A model generated the notes under the pieces. It did no database searches, was not told where the DNA came from, and saw nothing but the letters and a program-made list of their open reading frames with translations. Positions 45,097-55,560 of a stretch of DNA of 64,000 nucleotides are shown piece by piece; positions within the stretch are counted from its first letter, which is position 1; each line of letters starts with the position of its first letter. Location of the stretch: assembly GCA_963921195.1 (NCBI GenBank), contig OY992539.1, forward strand, positions 41,434,299 to 41,498,298. The letters are read 5' to 3'. Both the position numbers and the translations under genes were made by a program. Source of the DNA: Pegoplata infirma (taxonomy: Eukaryota > Arthropoda > Insecta > Diptera > Anthomyiidae).

Positions 45097-47802
45097 CTAG
45101 TCCTTGTCGTTAAACCAGTTTGAGCTTCTTATGAAACTCCTTAGATGTTGTATTTTGACATCCGACAAATCAGAAAGATCGTACAGCTCCCTAGATCCCA
45201 GTGAAGCAAGTCGCTGACCAGAAAGTGCCGGGCAATGGCAAATAAAGTGTTCGATAGTTTCCAACTCCTCTTCATCCATGCAACTTCGGCAAAATTCATT
45301 CGACGGCACATTTAACCGCTCTGCGTGCTTCCCTATAAGACAGTGTCCGGTAATTATAGAAACCACCGTCGAAATCTCTCCTCTTGGAAGCGATATCAGC
45401 TCACTTGTGCGCCCCTGATTAAGAGAAGGCCAAATCAGTCGTGTTGTCTCACACGTCCATCCATTTGCCCATCTTTGATTAGTCTCCGTCGCAGAACAAA
45501 GCCGTAGGTTTTGCTTGCAAGTTTCTAGAGGCATACCAACACATTCCAATTCTGTTGGAACCTGTAAGGTAGTTCCTAGTCTTGCAAGCTCATCGGCTTT
45601 GCAATTCCCTGGAATGTCTCTGTGCCCTGGGACCCATATGAGTCGTATGTTAAACTGCTTGGCCATCTCATTTAAAGACGTGCGGCAGTTAAGGGCAGAT
45701 CTTGTTTTCAGAAACATTGAATCCAGGGACTTGACCGCGGCTTGACTGTCAGTATAGATGTTGACTGCGGTTGTAGACAAGACATTGCAGCTCAACCAGT
45801 CAGCCACTTCCTTTATTGCCAGCATCTCTGCCTGGTAAACACTGCAATGATCTGGCAATCTACGAGCCAGGCTCAATCCAAGCTCTTCCGAATAGACCCC
45901 AAAGCCCACTTGTTCGTGCAGCCTCGATCCATCTGTGTAAAAATTTATGGTAGCTCCACTACCCGGAGTATCCCCCATCCAAGACTCCCTGGATGGTATC
46001 ATAGTGGTAAAGTGGCGCTCAAAGAGGCTCAAAGAGGGAGCACAGTCCACATTTTGTGGTATTGTTATCTTTTTCAAGATCGCGCTATGGCCACAATCAC
46101 TGCTCCTCCATTGCAGCGTGCTATTAAGTCGAATTGCCGACGCAGCCGCATACTGCCTACCCAATATGTCCAAGGGTATCAGGTGAAGGAGGATTTCTAA
46201 TGCAGCCGTAGGTGTAGTACGAAGAGCACCAGTGATGCACATTGACGCCATTCTCTGTACCTTCGTGATAAAGACAAAGTTCGCTTTTGTTTCCAAAGCA
46301 GGCCACCAGACAATGATTCCATACAGCAAAATTGGACGCACCACTGCTGTATAGATCCAATGAACGACTTGAGGGCTAAAACCCCATCGTTTTCCAATGG
46401 CCCTTTTACAGGAATACAACGCAATCGTTGCTTTTCTCACCCGTTCCTCAATATTACGCCTGAAATTCAGCTTCCTATCTAGAAATACTCCAAGATACTT
46501 GGCTCCATCTGAGAAGGTGATTTCAGTACCGTCCAGAGAAATAGGATCAAAAGCAGGAATCTTATTTTTCCTTGTAAACAAAACAAGCTCTGTTTTACTG
46601 GGATTAACTCCTAGACCACAGGCTCTTGCCCATTTAGACAGATCTTTCAGAGAACCCTGAAGAATGTCCCGCAATGTTGGCAGATGCTTCCCCTTTACCG
46701 CTATCGCGACATCGTCAGCATATGCGATAACATGACAACCACGTGCTTCTAGAGATAGTAGCATTGAATTCAGTGCCAGGTTCCAAAGAAGCGGCGAAAG
46801 AACACCTCCTTGTGGTGTGCCCCTATTGACAAATCGAGATATGACGGACGCTCCCAATTCAGACGTTATACGTCTATTGGCAAGTAGGTTTTCCACCATT
46901 AAAACGATTTCACGCTTTACTCCCAGACCAGACAATGCCAATATTATCGATTCTGGAATGACATTATTAAAAGCCCCCTCAATATCAAGAAAGGCCACCA
47001 TAGTGTACTCCTTTACCGAAAGCGATCTCTCGATGGTACCAACGAGCTCATGAAGAGCTGTTTCCGTTGATCGTCCCTTGCTGTATGCATGTTGCTTTGT
47101 CGAAAGCAACCTCGGGTCAATCACTCTACGCAAATATGAGTCTATCATTCGTTCCATTGTCTTTAACAAAAAAGAAGACAAACTAATTGGTCTGAAATCC
47201 TTCGGAGCTGTGTGGGAACTTTTCCCAGCCTTCGGGATAAATACGACTCTGGTATCCCTCCATTTTAAAGGAATATACGACCAGTTGATGCATGCTGTGT
47301 ATAGATTATACAGCAACGGGGCTATATAGTCCAACACTTGCTGCAACTCAGCCGGAATTATACCATCAGGTCCCGGGGATTTATAGGGCCTGAAGCTTTT
47401 TATCGCCCAGATTAATGTTGGCATATTTATTATTTCCGAAGCAATTTCAGATGCTTGGGCGTCAGAACGTTCCAAAGCTTGAAACGGCGTCATGGAATTG
47501 CCCGGAAAATGCGTGTTTAAAAGGAGATCCAGCGACTCTCCACTGGAGGAAGACCACACCCCATTAGGATCTTTCAGGTATCCTAGGGTGCAAGGAGAAG
47601 AAGCCAGAACCTTGCGCAGCCTGGATGCCTCAGAAACGTCTTCTATGTTTCCACAGAAGTTTTTCCAAGAATCACATTTTGCATTTCTGATCATCTTTTT
47701 ATAACTCTTAAGTTGCAGCCTGTATGCAGACCAGTCCTCGTCCGCTCTTGAAAATTTAGCCTTATTAAAGAGCTTTCTGCAGGAATCTCTGCTCGTCTGC
47801 AA
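45097..47802 (-). CDS. RT-RNase H polyprotein, partial (family A, LOA-like)
   Basis: The 901-codon frame is the C-terminal part of a non-LTR ORF2 protein. RT: PDG at residues 145-147, FIPKAGK at 188-194, motif A LDIEGAF with Asp273, motif B TPQGG at 329-333, motif C YADD at 361-364 with Asp363 and Asp364. RNase H: TDGS (Asp624), QAE (Glu659), YTDSQAA (Asp685) and HRDIPGNCKADELA (Asp737), so all four acidic residues remain. Cys-His end: C838, C841, H852, C857. The first Met is not a true start. Reading continues upstream in another frame to 48035 across a run of seven A (T on plus, 47825-47831); eight would restore the frame. The linker upstream matches. Highly similar to the copy at 54200, implying recent activity. 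Confidence 0.9.
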   Translation of the reverse strand: MQTSRDSCRKLFNKAKFSRADEDWSAYRLQLKSYKKMIRNAKCDSWKNFCGNIEDVSEASRLRKVLASSPCTLGYLKDPNGVWSSSSGESLDLLLNTHFPGNSMTPFQALERSDAQASEIASEIINMPTLIWAIKSFRPYKSPGPDGIIPAELQQVLDYIAPLLYNLYTACINWSYIPLKWRDTRVVFIPKAGKSSHTAPKDFRPISLSSFLLKTMERMIDSYLRRVIDPRLLSTKQHAYSKGRSTETALHELVGTIERSLSVKEYTMVAFLDIEGAFNNVIPESIILALSGLGVKREIVLMVENLLANRRITSELGASVISRFVNRGTPQGGVLSPLLWNLALNSMLLSLEARGCHVIAYADDVAIAVKGKHLPTLRDILQGSLKDLSKWARACGLGVNPSKTELVLFTRKNKIPAFDPISLDGTEITFSDGAKYLGVFLDRKLNFRRNIEERVRKATIALYSCKRAIGKRWGFSPQVVHWIYTAVVRPILLYGIIVWWPALETKANFVFITKVQRMASMCITGALRTTPTAALEILLHLIPLDILGRQYAAASAIRLNSTLQWRSSDCGHSAILKKITIPQNVDCAPSLSLFERHFTTMIPSRESWMGDTPGSGATINFYTDGSRLHEQVGFGVYSEELGLSLARRLPDHCSVYQAEMLAIKEVADWLSCNVLSTTAVNIYTDSQAAVKSLDSMFLKTRSALNCRTSLNEMAKQFNIRLIWVPGHRDIPGNCKADELARLGTTLQVPTELECVGMPLETCKQNLRLCSATETNQRWANGWTCETTRLIWPSLNQGRTSELISLPRGEISTVVSIITGHCLIGKHAERLNVPSNEFCRSCMDEEELETIEHFICHCPALSGQRLASLGSRELYDLSDLSDVKIQHLRSFIRSSNWFNDKD

Positions 47803-47831
47803 CTCATTTGACCACCAAGGTGGCTTTTTTT

Positions 47832-48035
47832 CCCTCTAGGCTTTGCAGAAGGGCAAGACGCATCCAGGCACCTATTACAAACATTTGTTATATGGTCAAC
47901 CAGACAGTCAATTTCCGCTAAACTATGCGGTTCAGATAGGGGTACTTCATCCAAAAGCAAAGAAAAAGTCTCCCTATATTTCACCCAGTTTGTTCTTCTC
48001 AGATTTCTAGAGACTGTCTCAACCGGGGCACGCTC
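47832..48035 (-). pseudogene. Pre-RT linker of family A, frame-shifted
   Basis: The frame reads RRTNWVKYRETFSLLLDEVP, then a block with DCLVDHITNVCNRCLDASCP and ends KPRGKK at the homopolymer. Such Trp-Arg-rich linkers separate endonuclease and RT in I-superfamily proteins. It is joined to the large frame by a one-base change in a run of A. The N-terminal residues beyond 48035 belong to the flanking scaffold. Confidence 0.75.
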
Positions 48036-48302
48036 CCGAAGCCGAATATTCTGCCAAATTTTCACTATTCGGCCAAACCGAAGCCGAATATTAAAAAAAA
48101 AAAATATTTATGTGGTAAAAACAGGAAAAAAATAAATTCGACTCGGCGGGATACTCAAATGCATGAGAATGTTGTCTAGAATGATTTTATTTTAAGCAAA
48201 AAATTTTTTGGACATTTTTGTAAAAAAATACATTTTAGAGTGTAAATTTTTTTCGACAGAAATTTTTTTTTGTAATGTTAAAAATGTTTTTAGTTACAAA
48301 AA

Positions 48303-48735
48303 CACTTACAAGGGAAGTATCTCAACCCTTATGAACCGATTTGCATGAAACGTAAAATATATATTTTAATGCCTTTCCAACGGTGTCATAACCTTGTAAA
48401 AGTTTGGCTTCGTTAAATACTTTTTTCATGAAAATGTGTAAATTTTGGGGGTATTTATATGAAGACATTGACCTACGATGTCCATATGAATACGAAATAA
48501 TGTTTATTAAATTTAAGTCGACACGTATTTTTGCTCTAGAGGATATTCCTATTAGTTTGGGAGTTATCGAAATTTTCCCGGAGGTCCACATTGTTTCATA
48601 AGGGAACAACGAAATTTTGAATCACTGATATGGCCGATAAGCCGAGACACCCCAACATTAAAATCTTCTCTTTTATATATATTTTAAGTTTCAGGCAAAT
48701 CGGTTCATAAGGGTTGAGATACTTCCCTTGTTAGT
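48303..48735. mobile_element. Foldback element, FB4-like
   Basis: CTTACAAGGGAAGTATCTCA followed by ACCCTTATGAACCGATTTGC (48304-48343) is the inverse of 48695-48734 with a single change. The ACTTACAAGGGA terminus is shared with 26391-27018. It lies within the hAT-like scaffold. Confidence 0.8.
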
Positions 48736-48877
48736 AAAATGGTTTTGTGGCTTACTAATGTGATTCAAAGTTAGTTTAGTGCGTTTTTCAACACGTGAGC
48801 ACAAATATTATACAATTACACAGCTCAACAAGAAAATGCGTATTGGATTCTGGTTAGTTATTTGGATAGTGTCTGTT

Positions 48878-49445
48878 ACGCTGATTCCAAATCCGGAGCC
48901 CAAATTTGTCTATCACGTCAGGATTTTGAGTAATTCGCGGTTAAAGTGCCGAAAAAGGGCATTTTTGACCCTTTTTAATAGCTTTTAAAATAAGATCTAG
49001 ACATGCAAATGACTTTGAATCAAGCTCATTCGAAAGCCTGTAATTTTCTCTTAAAGATAAGATAAAATGTTCTTAAAATTTAATTTTCTAAAATGGTAAA
49101 AAAATCATTAGCAAAAAACCTTCCATTTTTTCAATATTTAGTTTATTTACACAGTGTTTTTTAACAAATTTCCATACAAATTCATTCGTAAATTTTAGAT
49201 TTAAAGCACTTGTGGCTATAGATTTTTTTACCATTTTAGAAAATTAAATTTCAAGAGGATTAGATCTTGTCTGAAAGAGAAAATTACACACTTTCGAATG
49301 AGCTTGACACCAAGTCATTTGCATGTCAGGATCTTATTTTATAGGCGTTCAAAAATGGTCAAAATGAGCATTTTTTGACACTTAAACCGCGATTTTCTCA
49401 AAATTGTGACGTGATAGAAAAATTTGAGTGACCGTTTTGGAATCG
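48878..49445. mobile_element. Foldback element, FB2-like
   Basis: GATTCCAAATCCGGAGCCCA, CTATCACGTCAGGATTTTGA and GCGGTTAAAGTGCC at the left are mirrored by GACACTTAAACCGCGATTTT, TGTGACGTGATAG and TTTTGGAATC at the right. The arms also share a block around CATTCGAAAG / CTTTCGAATG and GGTAAAAAAATC near the centre. The CTATCACGTCA block links it to 20745-21640. Confidence 0.75.
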
Positions 49446-49626
49446 GGGCACCAAACCCTATCAACTTTTTTTGGTTTCATCCAAAACGCAGCGACAAACC
49501 TAAGATTTGTAGAGCGGTGTTATTCGGTATTCGGACTATTCCGCCAAAATTGTGGCCGAAGCCGAATTGTGGCCGAATAGTGCTTTTTGGCCGAAGCCGA
49601 ATATTCGGTCGGACACTAAAAGTTAG

Positions 49627-50094
49627 TCTAAAAAAAATCGAAATATCAATAATAAAGGGCTTTTCTGAATTAATTCTCAGTTTATATATGTTTCAACCCA
49701 CTGTCCGCTGAAGCTATATTGTTCAAATGCATTACCAAACTTCTCGGGCAACAACAAGTAAATATGTTAAGTTTCAGTTAAATCCGTGTAATATTTTTGC
49801 GAAATTTTTTAGTTTTTTATATTTCTTTTAGAGGAACTATATAAACATATTATATGGATGTAAAGGGTTTTTAAGGCCTTTAGAGGGTATATAATCGTAT
49901 AAAATTTCTTTTTTCTTATATTTCAAATTTAAAAAAAAATATTAATGATCATTGGACGAAAATTGATGTAACATTTCATCATATTGATCTAACTTTTCAT
50001 AAATATGAAAAATCTTTTTCTTTGAGTGTAGTTTTAAATCAAAAAAACTCAGTTTGATGATGTACAGACCTTGAGCTAGATTTTAGCAAGGCCC
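49627..50094. other. A+T-rich DNA with family C (variant b) scrap
   Basis: GTTCAAATGCATTACCAAAC and TAAATATGTTAAGTTTCA (about 49725-49780) match 32405-32462. The remainder is featureless. Confidence 0.5.
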
Positions 50095-50755
50095 AGCAAA
50101 ACTTTGGTAATGGGTCGATGGTAACGAATTAGCTGACGAATGTGCAAGAAATGGCTCTGAGTCGGCGGGGGAACGTGTCGAACCTAATATCTCGATTCCT
50201 ATAGTGGAGTTGATGAACGAAATTGATAGGATATCGGAAAATAGGATGAAGAATAGGTGGATATCACTGACCACCTGCAGGATATCTCGAACCATGTTGC
50301 CACTGCCAGATCCTAAGAGGACAAAAAGTCTTCTTAGCTTTGGCAAACCGACGGTTACCCTATTAATAGGAGTACTGACAGGACACTGTATAATCGGCCG
50401 AATGGCCGTTCGTATGGGAATTCCTGATAGGGACTTTTGTAGAAGTTGTGGGTAAGTGGAGGATGAGGAGTGAGTGACGCACTTGTTGTGCGAATGTCCG
50501 GGACTGATGAAACGTCGTTTTAAGTATTTGGGATAACGATTTTTTGATGACCTGGATTGCCTAAACAGTGTCCCAATGACATATCTAGCGGAATATCTTA
50601 GAGAATCGGGGTATTTTGAAAGGTAGAATTTTTGTATATCAGAGGGGAGTAGGGAAACAACTTTAAGGGAATCACAATGGGCCTTATGGCCTCCGAGTGA
50701 ATTCGCCAAATTGGCGAACGCCCATCCAACCTAACCTAACCTTGGTAATTTGTGG
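50095..50755 (+). mobile_element. 5'-truncated family B element with intact 3' end
   Basis: The plus-strand reading ELADECARNGSESAGERVEP, then the frame at 50204-50455 (ELMNEIDRISENRMKNRW, LTGHCIIGRMAV, CRSCG) is the B C-terminus, ended by a stop at the Cys block. Downstream CTCCGAGTGAATTCGCC, a hairpin TTCGCCAAATTGGCGAA (50702-50718) and CCATCCAACCTAACCTAACC complete the 3' end. A 208-codon frame on the other strand is its antisense shadow. Confidence 0.8.
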
Positions 50756-51743
50756 TGATTATATAACACATTACCAGGTAATGTATATACCTTATTTGTA
50801 GCATTATTTTAGGATGTCTTAACAATCATTTGTTCCACAACGTATTATTTTGCTATAAATTTGATCAATTATTCTATACCTTACTGGTATTCTTTGTCAT
50901 AATGTGGATGCATTACTTTGAGTCTCAGCACCTGTTAAAATCATCAATGCTGCAATGTATAAAATAAGCAATCCTATACCTTATTTTATACCTTATTTAG
51001 TAATCTAAGTTTTGCTGGGAAAGTCCAAATCTTTCAAAGCTCTGTGTGCAACGAAAATTCATATTAACTTTAATTTAGCATAAAATTAAAGAAATTGTAT
51101 TACATCGCAGAACATGTTTCATTACGGAAGTCATTCATGAACATAATTTTCAAAAGAATTCTTTGAAATACAATTAAATTGAATTTCAACAAAGAACATA
51201 ATTTCAGTACGATTTTTTTTTTTTGTATTTTAAATATTACCAAAGTGAGAAACTGGTAATTGAAGTATTCTTGGTAAAAACCCAGAGTAAAATTTAACCA
51301 TAGAGATGGAAATATTTATGACAATTTTAAGCAAACAGCAGGAGTTTTTAACACAAATTAAAGTATACTCTTTCGAAAGCAAGAGTGTTATCTCGTTCTT
51401 AGAGTATTTTTGCTTTTAATTTTAGTGTATACGAAGTAAATTGTCATATATTAAGAACATTTTGACAGGGGCTAACACAGAGTAATAAAGTAAACAATAA
51501 GTGGCTTGACAATAACAAAACAATGACATATAAAGCGGTAAAATTTACTTTGATTTTCTTTTTTTTTTATTTTTCAGAAAAAGAAAAAAAAAATATTTTT
51601 TAAAAGAGAAAAAGTTAAAGTATAAGAGACCACCCAACCAAAAAAAGGAAAATACAAATTCTAGCATAGAATTCGTTTTTTTTTATAAACCTTGTTACCG
51701 GACACTTAAAGTAATTATGTTTTGAAAACAGAAACTATCTTTA
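50756..51743. other. A+T-rich DNA without recognisable gene
   Basis: CTATACCTTA-type words repeat between 50780 and 51000 without a clear unit. Nothing else is supported. Confidence 0.45.
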
Positions 51744-52931
51744 CACCATTTACAGATGTAATTCGAAAAAGGTCAATTTAAAAATGCAAGCGAATAAGGT
51801 CGTATTGACCACTTTTTCGAAAACACGTTTTTTGCATAAATGCGTTTTTAGGAGAGCTCTACAATCCTCTGCTAAAATTTTGGTAAAATGTTGACTTTTT
51901 AGCCTCAAACAAGTAGAAAAGTTAAATTCGACTTTGCCGAATCTATGAATACCCTCTACAATGTCCTTTTTAAATTATCGTAAATTTTCTAACGTGAAAT
52001 AGTGAACAATTTTGGTAAGAAATATTTTATTTTGAGTAAAAAACCTTTTTTTGTCATTTTTGTAAAAAAGCAAAATTATTATTTTTTTTTTGAGTGTAAA
52101 ATTTTTTTCGAGTGTAAATTTTTTTTTTGAGTTTAAATTTTTTTTAGAGTTTAAATTTTTTTTAGTGTAAAAATATTTGTGAGTGACATAAATACTTTGT
52201 AAAGTAATTTTGTGGCTTTGTGTTTTTAAAGCTGTTTTTTTTTAAAGCTCGGTTTTTTAACACGTGAATTTAAGGAAGAACCAACGTGAAATCCGAGGTT
52301 TTGTCCGAGGACGATAAATATATATGCCAAACTTCAGTATTCTCAGAATTGTCTTCCGAAGCTTAGCGTGTTTTTTATCTCGTAAATTCACGAAAAACCC
52401 TTACCGAAATTCACTCTTTTGCTTATAACTTTTGAACCACTGGACCGACTTCGCTAGATTGCAATACCAACCTGATCAGGTAAATGTCCAACATAAATGC
52501 CAAACTTCAACAGCCTCAGTAAAGTATTTAAAAAGTTAGCGTGTTTTCAACAGACAGATGGATAGTCTAAAAATCGATCGATGATCATGAATATATATAT
52601 TTTATTGAGTCGGAACGGAAACGGAATGACAAACTTATATATACCCTCTAGCACTAGAGTGGAGGGTATAAATAACATTTTTTGCATGTCCTTGCAATCC
52701 TTTAAAATTGTATCCTTGAAATTCTTAATAAAAATGTCAAAATCTGCTGCAAAATAACACATTTTTATTCTTTCAAATGGAATTATCGAATTACAAATGG
52801 AATCTTCAAATTACAAGTAGAATTTTCGAATTACAAATAGAATCTTCAAATTACAAATTGAATCTTTGAATTACAAGCAGAATTTTTGAATTACAATTGT
52901 TCTTTTTCGAATTACATCCGTAAATGGTGTA
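51744..52931. mobile_element. FB3 foldback split by family C
   Basis: ACACCATTTACAGATGTAAT followed by TCGAAAAAGG at the left and GAATTACATCCGTAAATGGT at the right are the two FB3 termini. Between them lie a short unclassified stretch (51780-51905), a complete family C (51908-52669) and FB3 units (52770-52920). This shows FB3 predates the C insertion. Confidence 0.8.
51908..52669 (-). mobile_element. Family C, complete copy (helentron-like)
   Basis: It starts AACAAGTAGAAAAGTTAAAT, then ATTCGACTTTGCCGAAT and ATACCCTCTACA. It ends with ATACCCTCTAGCACTAGAGT continuing GGAGGGTAT, the terminal hairpin. Inverse orientation to 36294-37147. Non-coding. Confidence 0.75.
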
Positions 52932-53759
52932 ATAAAAAATCCCATAAATGGGAGTAACAACAAAATAGTAAAATGAAATTGTAAGGTTAAGTGGTAATAT
53001 GATATGAATTGTATTGTTTAGTAGTCAGTCTAAACGTTAGATTTTTATCAAACTTTAATATTCTTGGAAATTTTACTTATACTCTAATGAAATATTATTT
53101 ATATGTCAATAGGGATTCCTTGCCTAAGAATATGAATTTAATATCCCAAACACTAATGCGGGATATTTTCTTTCATAATTATAGAAATATTTTTTTGTAA
53201 TCTAATGCTCAAAACCCATACAGCTGACTGCTCCTTGTTTGTAATTAAATGGCCATAAAACTTAAAGAACATAAATGATTTCCCACTGTGCGTGTTTTTG
53301 GACTCTAATTGTATTGCTTGATGTAGTAGAAACAGAGTATAATTTGGTTAATATTCCGAATTAATTTTATGATTATTACAAATATTAATACAACATCTGT
53401 CTAATATTGATTTTATTTTATTTTTTTTTTGATACAATTCGAAAATTTATATAGAAGAGATAAAAAAATTGTTAGCAAATGATCTATGATGGTTGGACAA
53501 AGATATGCGGGTGATTTTATAGATGATTTTAATTTATGATGGGAAGAACAGACATTATTTAGATTTATTTTATATAAAACAAAAAAAAAAAACTTAATTT
53601 TATTGATTTTTTTCGAATCGATAAATATTTTTTACCCTTTGCAGGTGTTGTTTTTTTGTTTGATTCACACTCCCTCACGCAAAAAATAATCGTAGCACTC
53701 ACACACATTGTTTACTCATGTAAACTTACTTTCACGTGAGAAAATAAATTGCTCACTCT
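52932..53759. other. A+T-rich DNA without recognisable gene
   Basis: Short frames only. CCCTTTGCAG at 53635-53644 is followed by GTGTTG, a poor donor, so I do not call a splice site. Confidence 0.5.
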
Positions 53760-53771
53760 CACGCCATATTC

Positions 53772-53820
53772 GTGTGTTGACGTAAAACGTCAGCAGCCAC
53801 TTACAACCTAACTAACTAAC
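53772..53820 (+). mobile_element. 49-bp family A insertion (3' tip only)
   Basis: The insert reads GTGTGTTGACGTAAAACGTC, AGCAGCCACTTACAACC and TAACTAACTAAC, which is only the hairpin, spacer and tail of family A. A 12-bp direct repeat CACGCCATATTC flanks it (53760-53771 and 53821-53832). It is a complete retrotransposition product reduced to its extreme 3' end. Confidence 0.9.
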
Positions 53821-54199
53821 CACGCCATATTCAATCACGCTCACGCGTAAGTCACGCAAGCTCTACTGACGCTATAAATTTGTTTATTTCCAACCAATTT
53901 TAAAACAATCAGCGCCAAATTGGCGTCAAACTTTAAAATTTTAAGAGTTTTTTCTTCGTATAGGGGAAGTCTATTGGGAATTGTCTAAAATTCACATTTT
54001 TCATTCATAATCGATATAAGCGAATCACATGTTTTGGCAATTCTTGATAGTTCGTGTTTAATCGGGTTGGCAAACAATTTTTATTTTAATCTATGCAATT
54101 TTTCTTCAAATTCATAAAATTTTCAGTTCAAACAGGGACCGATTGGATCCAAAAATAAATAAACGTCGGTCAAACATTTTACTCGGTCTTACATTTTAC

Positions 54200-55484
54200 C
54201 TTTAGAAACAAAAGCGAACTGTGTCTTTATCACGAAGGTACAGATAATGGCGTCGATGTGCATCACTGGTGCTCTTCGTACTACACCTACGGCTGCATTA
54301 GAAATCCTCCTTCACCTGATACCATTGGACATATTGGGTAGGCAGTATGCGGCTGCGTCGGCAATTCGACTTAATAGCACGCTGCAATGGAGGAGCAGCG
54401 ATTGTGGTCATAGCGCGATCTTGAAGAAGATAACAATACCACAAAATGTGGACTGTGCTCCCTCTTTGAGCGCCACTTAACTACTATGATACCATCCACG
54501 GAGTCTTGGATGGGGGAAATTCCGGGTAGTGGAGCCACCATAAATTTTTATACAGATGGATCGAGGCTGCACGAACAAGTGGGCTTTGGAGTCTATTCAA
54601 AATATCATGGATTGAGCCTGGCTCTAAGATTGCCAGATCATTGCAGTGTTTACCAGGCAGAGATGCTGGCAATAAAGGAAGTGGCTGAGTGGTTGAGCTG
54701 CAATGTCTTGTCTACAACCGCAGTCAACATCTATACTGACAGTCAAGCCGCGGTCAAGTCCCTGAATTCAATGTTTCTGAAAACAAGATCTGCCCTTAAC
54801 TGCCGCACGTCTTTGAATGAGATGGCCAAGCAGTTTAACATACGACTCATATGGGTCCCAGGGCACAGAGACATTCCAGGGAATTGCAAAGCCGATGAGC
54901 TTGCAAGACTAGGAACTACCTTACAGGTTCCAACAGAATTGGAATGTGTTGGTATGCCTCTAGAAACTTGCAAGCAAAACCTACGGCTTTGTTCTTCGAC
55001 GGAGACTAATCAAAGATGGGCAAATGGATAGACGTGTGAGACAACACGACTGATTTGGCCTTCTCTTAATCAGGGGCGTACAAGTGGGCTGATATCGCTT
55101 CCAAGAGAAGAGATTTCGACGGTGGTTTCTATAATTACCGGACACTGTCTTATAGGGAAGCACGCAGAGCAGTTAAATGTGCCATCGAATGACTTTTGCC
55201 GAAGTTGCCTGGATGAAGAGGAGTTGGAAACTATCGAACACTTTATTTGCAATTGCCCGGCACTTTCTGGTCAGAGACTTGCTTCACTGGGATCTAGGGA
55301 GCTGCACGATCTTTCTGATTTGTCGGATGTCAAAATTCAATATCTAAGGAGTTTCTTAAGAAGCTTAAACTGGTTTAACGACAGGGACTAGTAGGGAAAC
55401 CTATTACGGTCCCGTGGTATCACAATGAACCTCAGAGTCTACGTGTGTTGACGTAAAACGTCAGCAGTCACTTACAACCTAACC
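54200..55484 (+). mobile_element. 5'-truncated family A element
   Basis: It starts within the RT thumb and ends with hairpin TGACGTAAAACGTCA (55449-55463) and tail AACCTAACC. TACATTTTAC flanks both sides (54190-54199, 55485-55494), a 10-bp target duplication. Very similar to 44984-48035, so both are recent descendants of the same source. Confidence 0.9.
54247..55391 (+). pseudogene. RT thumb, RNase H and C-terminus of family A, broken
   Basis: The frame at 54247-54480 equals residues 519 onward of the 45097 copy. A missing T near 54476 (ACTTAACT for ACTTTACC) shifts the frame. The frame at 54486-55031 carries RNase H with TDGS, QAE, YTDSQAA and ADELA, then ends in TAG where the other copy has the TGG of NGW. 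The frame at 55122-55391 completes the Cys-His end (CRSCLDEEELETIEHFICNC). Few other changes, so inactivation is recent. Confidence 0.85.
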
Positions 55485-55560
55485 TACATTTTACTCTTCT
55501 AGAAGGCACCAATGCATTGGAGCGGCAGAAGCTGATTTAATCAAACAAGCTTATAAATAA

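Larger units (their letters stand above)
44984..48035 (-). mobile_element. Young 5'-truncated LOA/I-like retrotransposon (family A)
   Basis: The 3' end on the minus strand is the hairpin TGACGTAAAACGTCA (45025-45039), a spacer and then a (CCTAA)4-type tail at 44984-45011. The 5' end breaks off at 48035 within the linker before RT; the endonuclease and ORF1 are absent. Both sides carry CCGAAGCCGAA (44973-44983, 48036-48046), an 11-bp target duplication inside the hAT-like scaffold. RT, RNase H and the Cys-rich end are in one open frame. Confidence 0.9.
44938..49618. mobile_element. hAT-like scaffold carrying a LINE and two foldbacks
   Basis: TAGTGTCCGACCGAAT at 44938 is the exact inverse of ATTCGGTCGGACACTA ending at 49618. 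Flanking octamers ATAGTTAG (44930-44937) and AAAGTTAG (49619-49626) match at 7 of 8 bases. Subterminal GGCCGAAGCCGAAT repeats fill both ends. The 4.7-kb span is mostly later insertions: family A (44984-48035), an FB4-like foldback (48303-48735) and an FB2-like foldback (48878-49445). No transposase is visible, so it was a non-autonomous element. Confidence 0.85.

Noticed and set aside
45097..47802. Endogenous retrovirus or LTR element pol gene
   Set aside because: YADD with LOA/I-like wording, RNase H after RT without integrase or protease, a 5' truncation and a simple-repeat tail indicate a non-LTR element.
50083..50709. 208-codon minus-strand open frame
   Set aside because: It lies exactly antisense to the B coding region (RNase H end and Cys block) and shorter antisense frames recur at other B copies. 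It is a shadow of B codon use, with no independent motif.
53625..53650. Recursive splice site at CCCTTTGCAG|GTGTTG
   Set aside because: The donor half GTGTTG is far from consensus.
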